Origin: Cryptomeria japonica
Lineage: Eukaryota; Streptophyta; Pinopsida; Cupressales; Cupressaceae
Assembly: GCF_030272615.1 (NCBI RefSeq)
Contig: NC_081412.1
Location: 342,855,870 to 342,919,869 of the forward strand
Direction of reading: 5' to 3'
DNA: 64,000 nucleotides
Made by a program: the position numbers and the translations under genes. Below the pieces are notes generated by a model that worked only from the letters and a program-made list of their open reading frames with translations, made no database searches and was not told where the DNA came from. Of the stretch, positions 37,352-48,793 are shown one piece after another (position 1 is the first letter of the stretch; the number at the start of each line of letters is the position of its first letter).

Positions 37352-40300
37352 TGTTACCTTGATGATTTTCACAAATCTTCACTAGTGAATGCGAGGTGAG
37401 ATTCTCTTTGTGCTAGGAATTTCTGAGTCTTTCTCATTTTTTATTTCTTTGCAGCATTTTGAAAATATCTTTTACTCATGAGCTCATTGTGATCTTTTCA
37501 TTTTATCTTATCCCTCCTTTCTCTGCTAATTTTCTAGGTCTTGAGCCATCATGGGAGTGTTAGGGTTTTATGTGCATTGTGCATTATTTAGTTTCTAAGA
37601 TAGGTGATTCGATGAGGATTTCTACAGGGAAAAGAAGGGTACAATTTCTTATGCTCCAGATATAATCTTTTAGGGTTGTCACCATATTTTGCCTTATACT
37701 GTTCATTCCATGGCCGCCAATGTGTATAATGCTTTCACTGTATCTTTGAAGATTTCAAGGATCTTTGGCTGCTCAAGCTTACTTTCACGGTGTGCTCTTA
37801 GATTTACTCTACACCATCTCACTGGTGCATTTCCTTATATGCTTTCTTCTCATTTTACTATTCAAATGTAATGATTTTTTTTTGTACCACTATATTTTCT
37901 TCTGTAGATTTTCTTGTATGCACCAATACTATCATTATTAATCTCACTGTTTGTTCAAAAATTCTTTTATCACTGTGATAATGAAAATCTCTTTCATTAG
38001 ATGCATAATGGCGTGACTTTCTGCTATGGAGTTATTTCACAAACACCAAGCCAGGAATTCATGCTCCCTATTACTCATTGATTGTTGTAGGTTCTTTTCA
38101 TGATTATTATAATTTTTCTATTTATGGCTCCCTTGAAAATGCATTTTGAAGGAATAAGTGACTACTCTATGGTCCGTAGTTCACAACTATATGATGGAGC
38201 TACAATTGTAACTAGATTTGATACTTGTGATGGCATTTTGTACCCATTACTATAGGTGTTCTATAAACAATTCTTCTAGAGAATTTTTACCATGTTAATA
38301 TACCTCCTTTAGCTGATAATATTGCTCTTCCTTTGTTGATAAACATTTCTGCTATTCCGATGATATGTAGTGACATTTAATGGGATGATAACTGTGCATG
38401 ATCAAATATTGCTTTCTTTTTATTTGCCCTGCACAAAAGTTGTGTTCTTCTAGATTGGCATAGTCTTTATGCTCTTGATATTGCTCTTTTGATGGATCTA
38501 TAGTTGCTAAATCTGCATGCTATTATGCAGCCTCTATTGTCCTTATATGGCTAGGACTGCCATGAAACTTCTTACATTTAGTTGTCCATGGTATTCATTC
38601 TCCTTACTATGACTAATACATTATTGGACTGCAACCATCATTGCCCCTCTGCATCTTTTATGTCATGATGATAAACCCTTCAACTGTGTAACCTTGTGTC
38701 TTGATTGTCCTTGATAAAAACAATAGTGAATACATATTAATATCATAAGAGCCCATTGAAGTTGCTTCTCTCATTGGAACCCTTGAAGACCTGTATCTCA
38801 AATCTAGACGCATTCACAATCCTCTTTACATTAACAATGATAATAACTGTCTCTACCTCATTACCTTTTTGAGCTGTCACAACAAATAATTGACTACAAA
38901 ATGATCTGTTTGATAGTTGTTTTTCCTGTCTATGCATGATGTCCTTACTTTGAGCTATAATTGACCTAGTAATTGTCACTCATTGACTAATCTGACCCTT
39001 GTACTATACCCTTGTGAGACATTACTACCCACTATCTACCACCTTCTCTAATTGATCTGCTCCCTTGGACTATAAAACTCTGATTGGGGTAAGTGTCACT
39101 ATATGCTAATACTATCCCTAATAATTTACACCTATGAGAATGTATGGATTCTCTTTACTCATGGCTCTTTATCATGATAGCCTTTTAAAATAACTGTGAG
39201 ACAACCCCTCATTGTATCCAGATAAGACCCCTATACTTTGTCAACTTAAGATCTTTTGTAGATTAGAAGCATGAGATAGTACCATCAAACATGCCTTGGT
39301 GTTGCTTTATATTGATCTTGCATATTACTTATAAGCTAGGCTCTTACTGCTTTGAAGTTGTTAATTACAATCTCCATCATTGTCCTTATGATACATTGTG
39401 TTTTACTTCCTTTGATGAATTTTCTCATTACATATGAAGTCCTTCTATAACTGTGGTGTCACTGATCTTTGATGACCTTGCTGGACTATTTCTTTGGCTA
39501 TACACTATTGGTAAATGCCCCTTTACTCTCCTTTCCTAATTAATTTCTTTTATATTATTCTTGTGCAAGCATTCTTATAATTGGACCTTCAATAACAACG
39601 ATGAAACCTTTAAATATAACTATTATCCCTTCTTATGACTTTTGAACACTGTATATGAACTATCATTGCACCAAATTTGGACTGAGACTCCTCATTTGTT
39701 GTTAGAGGATTATAACTATTTTCCAAGAATTGAATTCCTTTAGAAGGAACATGAACTTAGTTTCATCTAGGGAAATTGTCTTTATAACTCTGCTTTGAAG
39801 TTGGTCACCGTGATTACATCTTTGTGTATTCTTTGTACTTTTCTCATGCCTTAGGCTATCAACAACTTCTTTTCTTTTTGATTGTATTTTTTTGATAGAC
39901 ATTAAACATATTGAGCATACCAATTCCTTTTGTTATCTTAATCTTCTTTTGCAAGTGCTCACAATTATCATCTATGTCTTGATAATGATCCATAATACTA
40001 ACAGCATTGAGTTTTTCAAAATTGTATATTGGGGCCTTGCATGGACAGTTTTCTTCATGTGTGTTTTGACTATATTGATGGCAATGATCATTATAGTTTA
40101 TTTCTCTTTGAGATTTTGTCATTGCAATGACTGACTTTTTCATATATCAGCAATCATGTTACTTGAAGCTGAAAATGCTCAATAGCTCACTTATCTTGTA
40201 GCTCCTATTGATTATTAAAAGTATCTCATACTAGTATTGAAGAAAAGTTTCACACATATATTTATACAAGTGAGAGATGATTCACTTGTAATTGCTGATT

Positions 40301-41004
40301 TATGAGCTAGGATCAACCCTTGTGGGAGCCTCATTTACTCCCACTCATACACAAAATTCATAACCAACACACATTTTTTACTTATTCATGCACATGAAGA
40401 AAACAAGTTAGACAAAAATAATGCATAATGTGATTTCTTGCTGATGATTTGACCTGATATTTACTGATTTGCTTGGCATACTAGCTATTGTGATGCACGT
40501 GAGGGATGGAATGTATGCTTTTAGATGCATGTGTAGATAATAAATGATGTCTCTCATTTCTCTAACAATGTTTTCAAATGCAGGTACTCATGGTAGTGAA
40601 GAGGCAACAAACTGGATGATGGATGGGCAGAAGACTTACAAATGCACAAAAAAACTTAGAGAGGGCTCGTCATTTAGGCAATGATGAGTCACCCTTCTTT
40701 ATTTTGCATTTACTTTAATGTTTTGCATCTGCAAATGTATAGTGTTTTACTTATTTGCACCCTATCAGTCAATCTCATGGCTTGTGTGAGACATTATACA
40801 TTCATCAATAAAATATCTTTTCTCAAAAATTTGTGTTCTCTCTATTTCATATGCATCTGAAAAATGAAACATGATATTGCAATCTTTTGTCTTTCTTTTC
40901 AAATAATTATGAATGCAATTCAGCAGAATAAAAATGCACCTTCTTTCTCATGAATGAAACATCTTAGCTCTACTTGATTGAGCTAGTAGTGAAAATAGGT
41001 AACA
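37352..41004 (+). repeat. Element E right LTR, 3.65 kb
   Basis: TGTTACC at the left end and GGTAACA at the right end. The last 1.56 kb match 27042-28614. The first 2.9 kb (putative U3) has no supported long frame; it is T-rich on the plus strand. The empty target site of element A is visible as taact at 39448-39452. Confidence 0.85.
40257..40266 (+). promoter_or_regulatory. Putative TATA box of element E LTR
   Basis: TATATTTATA about 745 bp before the LTR end, conserved in position in the left LTR (TATTTATA, 27852-27859). In the right LTR AATAAA follows near 40805. Confidence 0.5.
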
Positions 41005-41757
41005 TTGCCATGATTCAAGAAATGGTTTATACTAAATGTGATATGGATGTTCCTTTGGAGCCTGGTGAGGTTGGTTTGAGATAGGGCTTGAGCCTATTTG
41101 GGAATGGTTTGGAATCTGATGTTTTTCAAGGAAGGAATGTCCCTAGAAAGAAAACCTAGAGGGAGGGTAGTTGGACCCCACCTCCTAAGGGGGTCCTTAA
41201 AATTAACACAAATAGTCCCTCTAGGGATAACCTTGGACATGCTAGTGTCGATGGAATCGAGAGGGATTTCTCTAGAATTTTTTTTATTCTTTTCTAGCTA
41301 TAAGAGAGTGCAATCAAACAATCTGATGGAGGCTCTTGCAATACTCCATGCCTTGGAGAGAAGTTGTGCTTTTGGCTAGTGCAAGGTTATTTGTGAATCT
41401 GATGGTAGCTTGCCTTAGGATCTTGTTAGATTCTCTTTCTTAGCAATTCTTAGATTTTGTCTCATTTGTCTTCATCCCAAGGGAGTGGAACAAAGTGTCT
41501 GATTGCCTAGCTAAATGGGCTTCTAATCATAGGCTTGGATGAAATATTAATGAGTGAGAGCATCTTACCTTGGATTGTTCCCAAGAGTTAGAGAAGTTAA
41601 TTCACGAGGATGAGCCTAGTTAATTGGTATCTTGTTTATTTGTTGGTTCATTGCTTTGATTTCTCTTTTGTTGGTTTGGTGATTTTGGGGCCCCTAGTTT
41701 TTTGTATGAATGGTCTTCTGCTGATTTAATAAATTTTTACCCCATTAAAAAAAAAAT
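41005..41757 (+). mobile_element. 3' end of an L1-type LINE with RNase H domain
   Basis: Non-LTR retrotransposon tail. Across two frames the RNase H domain found in plant LINE proteins is readable: a KGVLKI-type strand at about 41190, NNLMEALAILHALERSCAFG (about 41318-41377), an ICESDG strand right after, and an EWNKVSDCLAKWAS-like end near 41480-41525. It ends with a tttaataaatttttaccc tail and a short A-run (41748-41757), typical of plant L1 3' ends. Upstream coding sequence is absent because element E abuts it at 41004. Frameshifts and stops are present. Confidence 0.8.
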
Positions 41758-42412
41758 GATCTTTTGAATAAAATTAAAACAAATAATATAATAAAAACAA
41801 AAAAAATTAAAGTAAAAAAACTTTTAAGTAAATAAAAATTCAAATTATGTAGCCTCTAAACTTTGTTTTTGTGTTCTAAATAGTTTACAATAATTCATTA
41901 ATTTCCCTATGTAATTTTTCAATTTTTTGCTTTCATTATTTTCTTTGCTTTGTATATTTTTTTAAACGTACTTTAGGTATGGTAAAATTATTCTGTGTGC
42001 GTGATTTATTATTAATGTTGTTTTTGTGGGTTTGCTCTATTAGTAATGGTATAGTATGATGCTTAAGTCATGTTGTCATGATTCTTGCCACCAAAATTCA
42101 AACCCCTATGGAGGTGAAATTGTTGAGTGTTCATGTTATAGATGGGGTCCCCATGTATGGCCTCATCCATTTATAGCTCCAAACAAAAGTGTTTACCTTC
42201 AATTTTTTATTAAATTTTTAAGCTCAATTTTATTATTTTGCATACTCAACTCAACAAAAGAAATAAATATAAGCTAAATTAAAAATTAATTGGTAGAATT
42301 TTATAGGCCTATAAAAGTGTTTTACCCCAATTTGTTTTTGATTAATTTCAATTTTATTATTTTGCACATTCAATTCAAAAAATAAATAAGTATAAAATAA
42401 AATTATTGGTAG
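41758..42412. other. AT-rich unassigned sequence
   Basis: No supported gene. It contains a degenerate direct duplication described separately; a 73-codon frame at 42056 has no recognised content. Confidence 0.6.
42190..42405. repeat. Degenerate tandem duplication of about 120 bp
   Basis: aaaagtgttt ... caattttattattttgca ... aaataaat(a/t)a recurs twice, at about 42188-42275 and 42313-42400, with substitutions and small gaps. Confidence 0.65.
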
Positions 42413-42680
42413 TGTCGTAAATTGTACACCCTTGCTAGGGTGGTACAATTTCACACTTAGGTAAGCACCAGCCTTAGTGTGTCTTGCATCTTGCATGTCT
42501 GATTCCCCTTTGAGCATTTAATTGATTAATTTAATTAAATCTAAAGTCATGTTTCATCACTTGACATGTTATAAAGTTGGGCCCTTTACCCTAAGCGTGC
42601 CCCTTTTCATTTTATTCCTCCAATGAATCATTTAATCATAACCCTAATTATTTCTTATTTCAACCTTTAAGACTCGACTC
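42413..42680 (+). repeat. LTR-like fragment with terminal hairpin, interrupted by element F
   Basis: Begins TGTCGTAAATTGTACACCC. Positions 42419-42451 form a near-perfect hairpin (AAATTGTACACCC against GGGTgGTACAATTT). It stops at the first base of element F. It is probably the start of another LTR retroelement into which F jumped, but no second copy is in the window. Confidence 0.45.
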
Positions 42681-42699
42681 TGTTGTCCTTGATTTCAGC

Positions 42700-42783
42700 A
42701 CGACTAAAATCATGAGGCAACCCTATGAAACCGATCTGTTTCGTACCTCATGTCCTCCGATAAGGTTGATCAACTTCATCGGT
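42700..42783 (+). other. Possible short first exon of the accessory gene
   Basis: In the right LTR an ATG (54824) opens MAKIMRQPYEIGPFRTSHPP and the frame stays open past a GTTAGT donor-like site. In this copy the ATG is ACG (42700-42702), but the frame and GTTAGT (42782-42787) are kept. The palindrome array would then lie in an intron. No acceptor is proven. Confidence 0.35.
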
Positions 42784-42847
42784 TAGTCTCTTTTTACTTT
42801 TCGTCATTTTCTTTTCTCGTTTTTAAGTTATTAGATTTCGTAGTTTT

Positions 42848-43960
42848 CCTATAGGTTAGACTTTAAAGTCTGACCTGCAGGGTGTTTCTAGGTTAGAACT
42901 GCACATCAAACTTTAAAGTCCTATGTGTAGTGTTTTGTAAGTCTTCCCTACAGATCAGATTTTAAAGTCCGACCTGCAGGAAATTCATTCCTGCAGATCG
43001 GACTTTAAAGTCCGACCTGCAGGGAAGTTCCCCTCGCACATCGGCCTTTAAAGTCCAATGTGCGATTTTGCATGAATAAAGTTGCATGTCAGACTTTAAA
43101 GTCCAAATTGCAAGGAGTCTTTTCCTGCATGTCGGACTTTAAAGTTTGACATGCACGACGCGCTTTACATTAATGCTATCATTAATGTCTTCTTTGAAGG
43201 GTATTTATCAGTTTTTAGGTTTGTTTAATCTCATTTTTATGCTAATTAAGTTGCTTCTTGCGCACTCTTTGGCTCTCCTTCCATGATTTGCTCCTAATCG
43301 TGTTGTCGACTTCTCCTTCCCACCGATTGACATTGTTGAGGTAGGGTTTGTTGATTTCTTGGGTTTTTCTTTTTAATCTGCATGTTCTTTTTGTTTTAGT
43401 TAGGTTTTTTTTCATTTTTCTTCTAGGTTCGTGGTAGAAATCAGGGCATATCGGATTTTAAAATCCGATGTCCTAATTTATTCCTTCCTTTCTTTCAAAC
43501 CCCGACATGCAAGGTGTTGATAATTTTTTCCCCCTCTCCTACATGTCGTATTTTAAAATATGACATGTAGAAGACGTTCTTCCTTGCTAACAGGTCAGGT
43601 TTTAAAACCCAACGTGTTAGCAAAAAATTTTGTTCTCCCTACATATCGGATTTTAAAGTTTGATATGTAGGCCGGTTTTATCTGATCGATATGTTGGGTT
43701 TTAAAACCCGACATGTCGATCGTTGCTCTTCCCCCTGCACATCAGACTTTAAATTCCAATGTACATACTACTTTTGCATGTTATATTTGCATATTGGGCT
43801 TTAAAGTTTGATATGCAAATATCATTTTTCCCACTTGTAAATCGAACTTTACAGTCCGATATGCAATGAAAGATGTTTTTCCCCTATAATCGGACTTTAA
43901 AGTCCAATGTGCAAAATTTTTATTCCTATGGGTAGGTCGGACTTTTTTCTCTGACCTACC
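42848..43960. repeat. Array of 17 imperfect palindromes centred on TTTAAA (5' LTR copy)
   Basis: Centres (between bases) near 42864, 42914, 42963, 43006, 43049, 43097, 43140, then 43459, 43554, 43603, 43654, 43702, 43750, 43802, 43850, 43898 and 43945. Arms are 12-19 nt. Cores are CGGACTTTAAAGTCCG, CGGATTTTAAAATCCG or GGGTTTTAAAACCC. Outer arms vary by unit (CCTGCAG, GCACAT, GCATGT, CTACAT, GCTAACAG, GATCGA, TTTGCAT), yet each is matched by its complement on the other side. The best unit (42990-43023) has one mismatch in 34 bases. The last (43931-43960) has an 8-bp stem with a loop. A 300-bp gap without units lies at 43156-43440. Confidence 0.92.
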
Positions 43961-44005
43961 AGTTTTTGACAATATTCTTCCCAAATCCATTTTAACTCTA
44001 GATTC

Positions 44006-47000
44006 TTGGCCCAATTGATAAAATTTGGTTTTTTGATGATAATGATTGTTAAAAAAACTATTCCTCAGTGTTGGATGCAGTACTTTGAAAATGTCAAGGC
44101 CCTCTCAAGACAAATCAGAACCATCCTCAAGTCAATTAGAATCCTCACCAAACAAACCATCAACAAAAAGATGAAGTATAAGTATGATAAGTACTTGAAC
44201 ATGTATCCAGAAAGCTCAGTTCACTCCAATATCAAGGAGATAAATGATACAGAAATTGGTCATGTGAATATGCAAGAGTTCATTGATCGAGTTGAGAAAG
44301 TTCCTTCACACTTGTCAAACTTGATCAAATCAGGGCTACACAAATATGCTTCCTTCCCAGTCGCAACTCATGATCTAGACTTTGTACTTGCAATGGCAGA
44401 TCATTTTGATCCAAACACAAGACAAGTAAAAGATGTCGACTAGAATATGGTTATGACATTAGATAGTGTTTTATTCAAAAATGTTTAAGGGCTCTTTAGT
44501 TGAGGAAGTAGCTGACATTACTTAGGAAAGTGCTCAAGAATATTTTGAGGAAAATGAGGCAAAGTGTAAGAAAATGATTAATACAGTTTTTCTCTCTACT
44601 GCTAGAAATTCCACCACTTCAAGATGTCCAAAGTATTTTCAAAGAAGTGAATTCAATGAGGAATATAATGATATGGTTACCATGTTGGCACGAGTAAAAG
44701 GCCTAAAAGATTCTCACTATTTTCAAAACTAGATGTGTTACTATATGAATATAATCAGGAAAGGAGCTACCAAGATAGATTGGGGTGAGCAGATCAGTGA
44801 TGCACATTGTGAATAATTGAAAGAGGTCAAAATAAAACTAAAATTCTACATGATCTTATACCTTGTATATGTAGCTGCCTCCATGAGGCAATATCCAGGT
44901 TTGTCTACAAAGGGTGACAGGAGGTTAGTGTCTGTTTGAAATTATTATGATCAACTCACAATCAATAATCAAGGAAGTCAATTCAGAAGTCAATTATGCA
45001 TTCTTTATTTTATCAAAATGTATGTTTGATAAAGACTTACAAAAGAAGAGACTTTTAGAGGTAGCATACAGTAAGGTTTCTGATTTTGGATGTGTCTTTT
45101 TCCAGTTCCTCAAATTCACTTACATCCACATACAATGTTTTAAAGGAGAACCCTTTATTTTACCAAGATATCCATCTGATAAAATTATACTCATGGAGTT
45201 ATGTCAGTAATTTATTTACGTACATGAAAAGAAGTCACAGGCTCATAAGACTGGCTTAAAGTTTCCATAATCAATTGGCCAATATTCAATTATGACCAAT
45301 CCCAAGGCCAAGAACATGGAAGAAGAAATGCAATGAAATACTATGACGAGATTCAAAGCCCGAAATAATTTTGATTTTTGCGGAATGAAGAATAAACTCA
45401 AAAGAAATTACACTCATGTATTCAATTTTGAAGATGTATGGGTTGATTGTCAGGATGAAGAGGATGTGAGGAAAATGGATTTTAGTCACCTTACATTGGA
45501 GAAAATTGAAATTATGGATTTGGCCAAAATCCTGATGACCATGGAGGATACTGATGGCATAATAGACCAAGTCTATTTTGAACGAAAGATTGTTGATTCC
45601 CCACTACCACCTGTTCAATGGTCAAAAAAGGAAAGTAAATCCATTACTCAAAGAATTGCTCCTATTTTGCATGGCCAATACTAATGCATGTTTATTAAAG
45701 AAGAAGATCAGAATGAAACAAATTCCTGGCAGTTCTGGTGATGATGACAACAATGACGGTCTAGTTGGTAAAACAACCACAGTTGAAACGAGGACCAAAA
45801 GAAAAGCAAATCTACAAACACCACCATCAAAACCTTCAACACAATCTAAGGAAAAAGGACCAAAAATAGAATTCACAATCAAAGGGTCTAAGAAAGGTGA
45901 ATCTTCTTCAATAGTACAGGAGACACCAACAAAGGAGCTAGAGCACCAATCTATTGTAGAAACTGAGAAAGAAAAAGAACTATAAGAAGGAGAAATTCCT
46001 CGTCAAGAGGAAATATAGGTTGAAGAACCAGCTCATCAAGGAGAGAGAAATACTCCCACCACTTCATAGGTATCAACTCATATAGAGGTTATTATTCATT
46101 TTATTGAATCTGACTCAGATCAAGAAGATGAGGAATATAATGATGAAGAGTTGAATATGGAAATACCACAATTAGAGGGTGCTCAATAATATTTTACATT
46201 GTTTAATTTCTCCAGTTTGGATGATATTCCTTCATCCACTATTGAATCCTCAATTTTGGGTTTTACTGAAACTATAGAGCAAGCATTTTTTGAACTATAG
46301 ATGGTGCCTTTACCTTCCATGACAATGATAGCTGAAGTTCCACTCCGTGTGAGTATTGTGATTACCACTAGCATACCATCCACTCTTCCATCCATAGTTG
46401 TTACCAGGGAGGCATCAATAGTAACTACTATTGCTACATCAGCTGGTATATCACTGGACATCGCAGCCTTTTTACCAATGATTACATCTACAACTACTGC
46501 AACTTCAAGTCAGAATTCTCCTCAAATACCGGTTGATACTCAACAAGAGGACACAATTCCATTCACTAACACATAATTACCACCATGGATGGATATAGTA
46601 GCACCCAAAAGAAAGATATAGGCAATTTCACCAGATGAATTTGATTTTGAACAGTTGACTCCTCCCAAATCCAAAGGTACTAAAAAGCCAAAGACTATTT
46701 CTCGGGTACTAGTGGATCCAACTACCAAAAGGAAATATGTTGAGGTTATGGTGCCCTCTTCAGACAAGAATAAGGATAATATACAACCTGGGGATTATAC
46801 TATGTAGACTGTAGAGCTTGGAGTGTAGACACATGAAAGTGTCAAGTTAGATTCCCAAACTGCTTTTAATTCTTTGATGCGAAGATTTGATCAAGAAAAA
46901 GATGAAAATAATGAATTAAAGCATAAATGTGAGCATTTAACCAATATTCTTCTCAAAGTCACACGATCTTCCCAGGAAATCAAGCCAATTGTTTCCTTAA

Positions 47001-47740
47001 TAGATACTAAGGCTCTCAAGAAGGTGGAACAGGTGGGCATCAAAGGTTGAGTAGTGGATGAGTGGATTGCTCGATTGAAATCAGAAGGTTCTCATCTTCT
47101 AGATTCAATGATTAAGTTGTTGGCTGATTTTAAAATTATCCAAAGTCAAATGCAAGGTATTAAAACTTCTTTATCTCAAGAAGTAGAATATATTGAAAGA
47201 AGTACAACTCCTTGGTATAAAATGGAGGATTTCAGAATTGACATCCTCGTGGAGAATAAGGTAATTCCAACTAGAGAGAAATATATCTAAATTATGTCAT
47301 TATTGTCTCAGAAGAAAGAAACAGTAAGGTCAATGTTTATGGAGCTGGATCGAGAAAAGATGGAAGGTGATGATGAAATTGATCTTATTTCAGCCAGAAT
47401 AGATGATATTCCTTGTTATTTGTATGATGATAATCAAAACCTTGTGACTAGTGACGTCATCATACAAGAATTTCTTTCCTTAATGGATCACTATCACTAT
47501 ACAGAATGGGATTTCTCATTGAATGCATTTGATAAATTGCTAGAAATACAAGTCAGTTTTGAAGTCCTTGCATCAATGTTGAAAGATGGAAAAAATAAAT
47601 ACATAAAGGCTAAACATGCAGTTTCCCATGTTTGCATCATCACCGACTCTACCCCAATGCCAGACAAAGCTGAGATGGAAGCTATTCTGGTCAAGTTCGA
47701 GGAATTTCAGAAATCCAATGAGGAGGAGAAAGATGAATAA
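44006..47740 (+). pseudogene. Element F accessory gene in the LTR (5' copy), function unknown
   Basis: A degraded gene of about 1,200 codons in two frames with numerous stops. Order: N-terminal globular part with EFIDRVEKVPSHLSNLIKS, DFVLAMADHFDPNTRQV and IIRKGATKIDWGEQISDA (to about 45300); a segment with FEDVWVDCQDEEDV (about 45425-45465); a Lys/Pro/Thr-rich linker with TKRKA; strongly acidic stretches (about 46000-46160); a Ser/Thr/Pro/Ile-rich part; a PKRK basic motif; then helical C-terminal parts with DEWIARLKSEGSHLLDS and IDLISARIDDIPCYLYDD, ending KSNEEEKDE with stop at 47740. No membrane anchor or catalytic motif recognised. About 160 bp later lies the LTR TATA box. Resembles the element B accessory protein in motif order. 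Confidence 0.75.
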
Positions 47741-47898
47741 AGTGTCCCCTTTTTGATATTTTATTTTCATGTAGTTGCATTGTTAGATGCTGCAAGTTTT
47801 CTTGTAGCTGCATATTTTCTTTCTGCTGTAGTTATAGTCAAGTAGGACTGTGCAGTTGAATTAGTCAACTGTGCCCACATTTTTCTCTACTCTTTTCC

Positions 47899-47907
47899 TA
47901 TATAAGG
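47899..47907 (+). promoter_or_regulatory. TATA box of element F LTR
   Basis: TATATAAGG in a CTTTTCCTATATAAGGAGGA context, 0.76 kb before the LTR end. Transcription would start at about 47930. Confidence 0.65.
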
Positions 47908-48017
47908 AGGACCCTCATTTGTACATATTTATCTTTGAATATGCTTAGCAAAACTCTGCCAAATTTTTATCTCAATTAAGACTTTGTGCTTTTGATGTAA
48001 AAATGTGGATTCAAGGA

Positions 48018-48023
48018 AATAAA
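48018..48023 (+). terminator. Putative polyadenylation signal of element F LTR
   Basis: AATAAA about 115 bp after the TATA box, giving a short R region. Confidence 0.45.
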
Positions 48024-48667
48024 GATAGCAATCAGCTAGTTTAGAAAATTTGTGTTGGACTAAAGATTGTGATTGTGATTGGAATCATTCTTATGTTTAG
48101 TTCTCATAATCCTTCTTTATGATCTTGAATCTTTTGGTGAAATTGTGAAAGTTTATGAAAGAACTTTCTAATTGTGGAAATATACTTTGTGTTGTTTACA
48201 TATTTGGGAAATTTTGTGATGTTAAGTGATTAGTAGTAGGCTTTGTATTACTGATATTACTTGTAGTTTAAGGAATTGGGAATTTATACTTGAAGACTTT
48301 GGGCTGCAAGTTAAATTTCTTATTGTTTGTAATCATTAGCTTAATTAGAATTATATTCAAGAAAGACTTTGTGCTTCTTGATTGTAAGATTTGGCATAAT
48401 TTGTTGGATTAGTTTGTTCATTTCTTTAAGTATCATAAGTGATAGAGAAATTGTAACAAGTGGAGAGAAAATACATAAACTCTGAAAAAATAGAGTTATA
48501 TGCCCGAAACTTACCCATAGATTTTAGTTTCCTATTAATTAGAGAAGAAATTTCAAAGGGAGCCTCCCCTTGATGAGAGGAGAGATTAATTTCTTGACAT
48601 AGCTATGTGTGAATCATATATTTTGTAATTGATACGCTAGTGAGAAAATATTCACCCAACATTTTTT

Positions 48668-48687
48668 TGGCGAGTCTACTAGGGAGC
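48668..48687 (+). other. Primer binding site of element F
   Basis: TGGCGAGTCTACTAGGGAGC, after a short T-run following the LTR end. It resembles the TGGCGACTC-type PBS of plant Tat-like gypsy elements; the tRNA is not certain. Confidence 0.65.
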
Positions 48688-48793
48688 GATGTGAAACTAG
48701 TATTTCCTTTTTGGGTTGCAGTGCACTTTTCATTTTAATATCCATATTGCTGATTTTCTCAAAGTTCTAATCTGGATGTTCCAAGTTATACTC

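Larger units (their letters stand above)
27042..41004 (+). mobile_element. Element E: LTR element with 3.65-kb LTRs (left end outside the window)
   Basis: The intact right LTR (37352-41004) has perfect 7-bp inverted ends, TGTTACC and GGTAACA. The left LTR is represented only by its last 1.57 kb (27042-28614), because element A is inserted in it and the rest lies off-window. Plus orientation is suggested by a TATA box and AATAAA in the last 750 bp of the LTR, and by a PBS-like sequence at 28615. The interior is occupied mostly by minus-strand gypsy genes (element D), which conflicts with that orientation unless D is a separate insertion. Confidence 0.75.
42681..48661 (+). repeat. Element F 5' LTR, 5.98 kb
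   Basis: Perfect 5-bp inverted ends TGTTG and CAACA. Matches 54805-56823 plus 61021-64000. The TATA box (47899) and AATAAA (48018) put the U3/R border at about 47930, so U3 is about 5.25 kb and holds the palindromes and accessory gene; R-U5 is about 0.73 kb. The 5 bases before it are gactc; the partner is off-window. Confidence 0.85.

Noticed and set aside
42848-43960. Palindrome array as a CRISPR-like repeat array
   Set aside because: Units are not identical repeats with unique spacers. Symmetry is within each unit, arms vary, and the context is a plant LTR.
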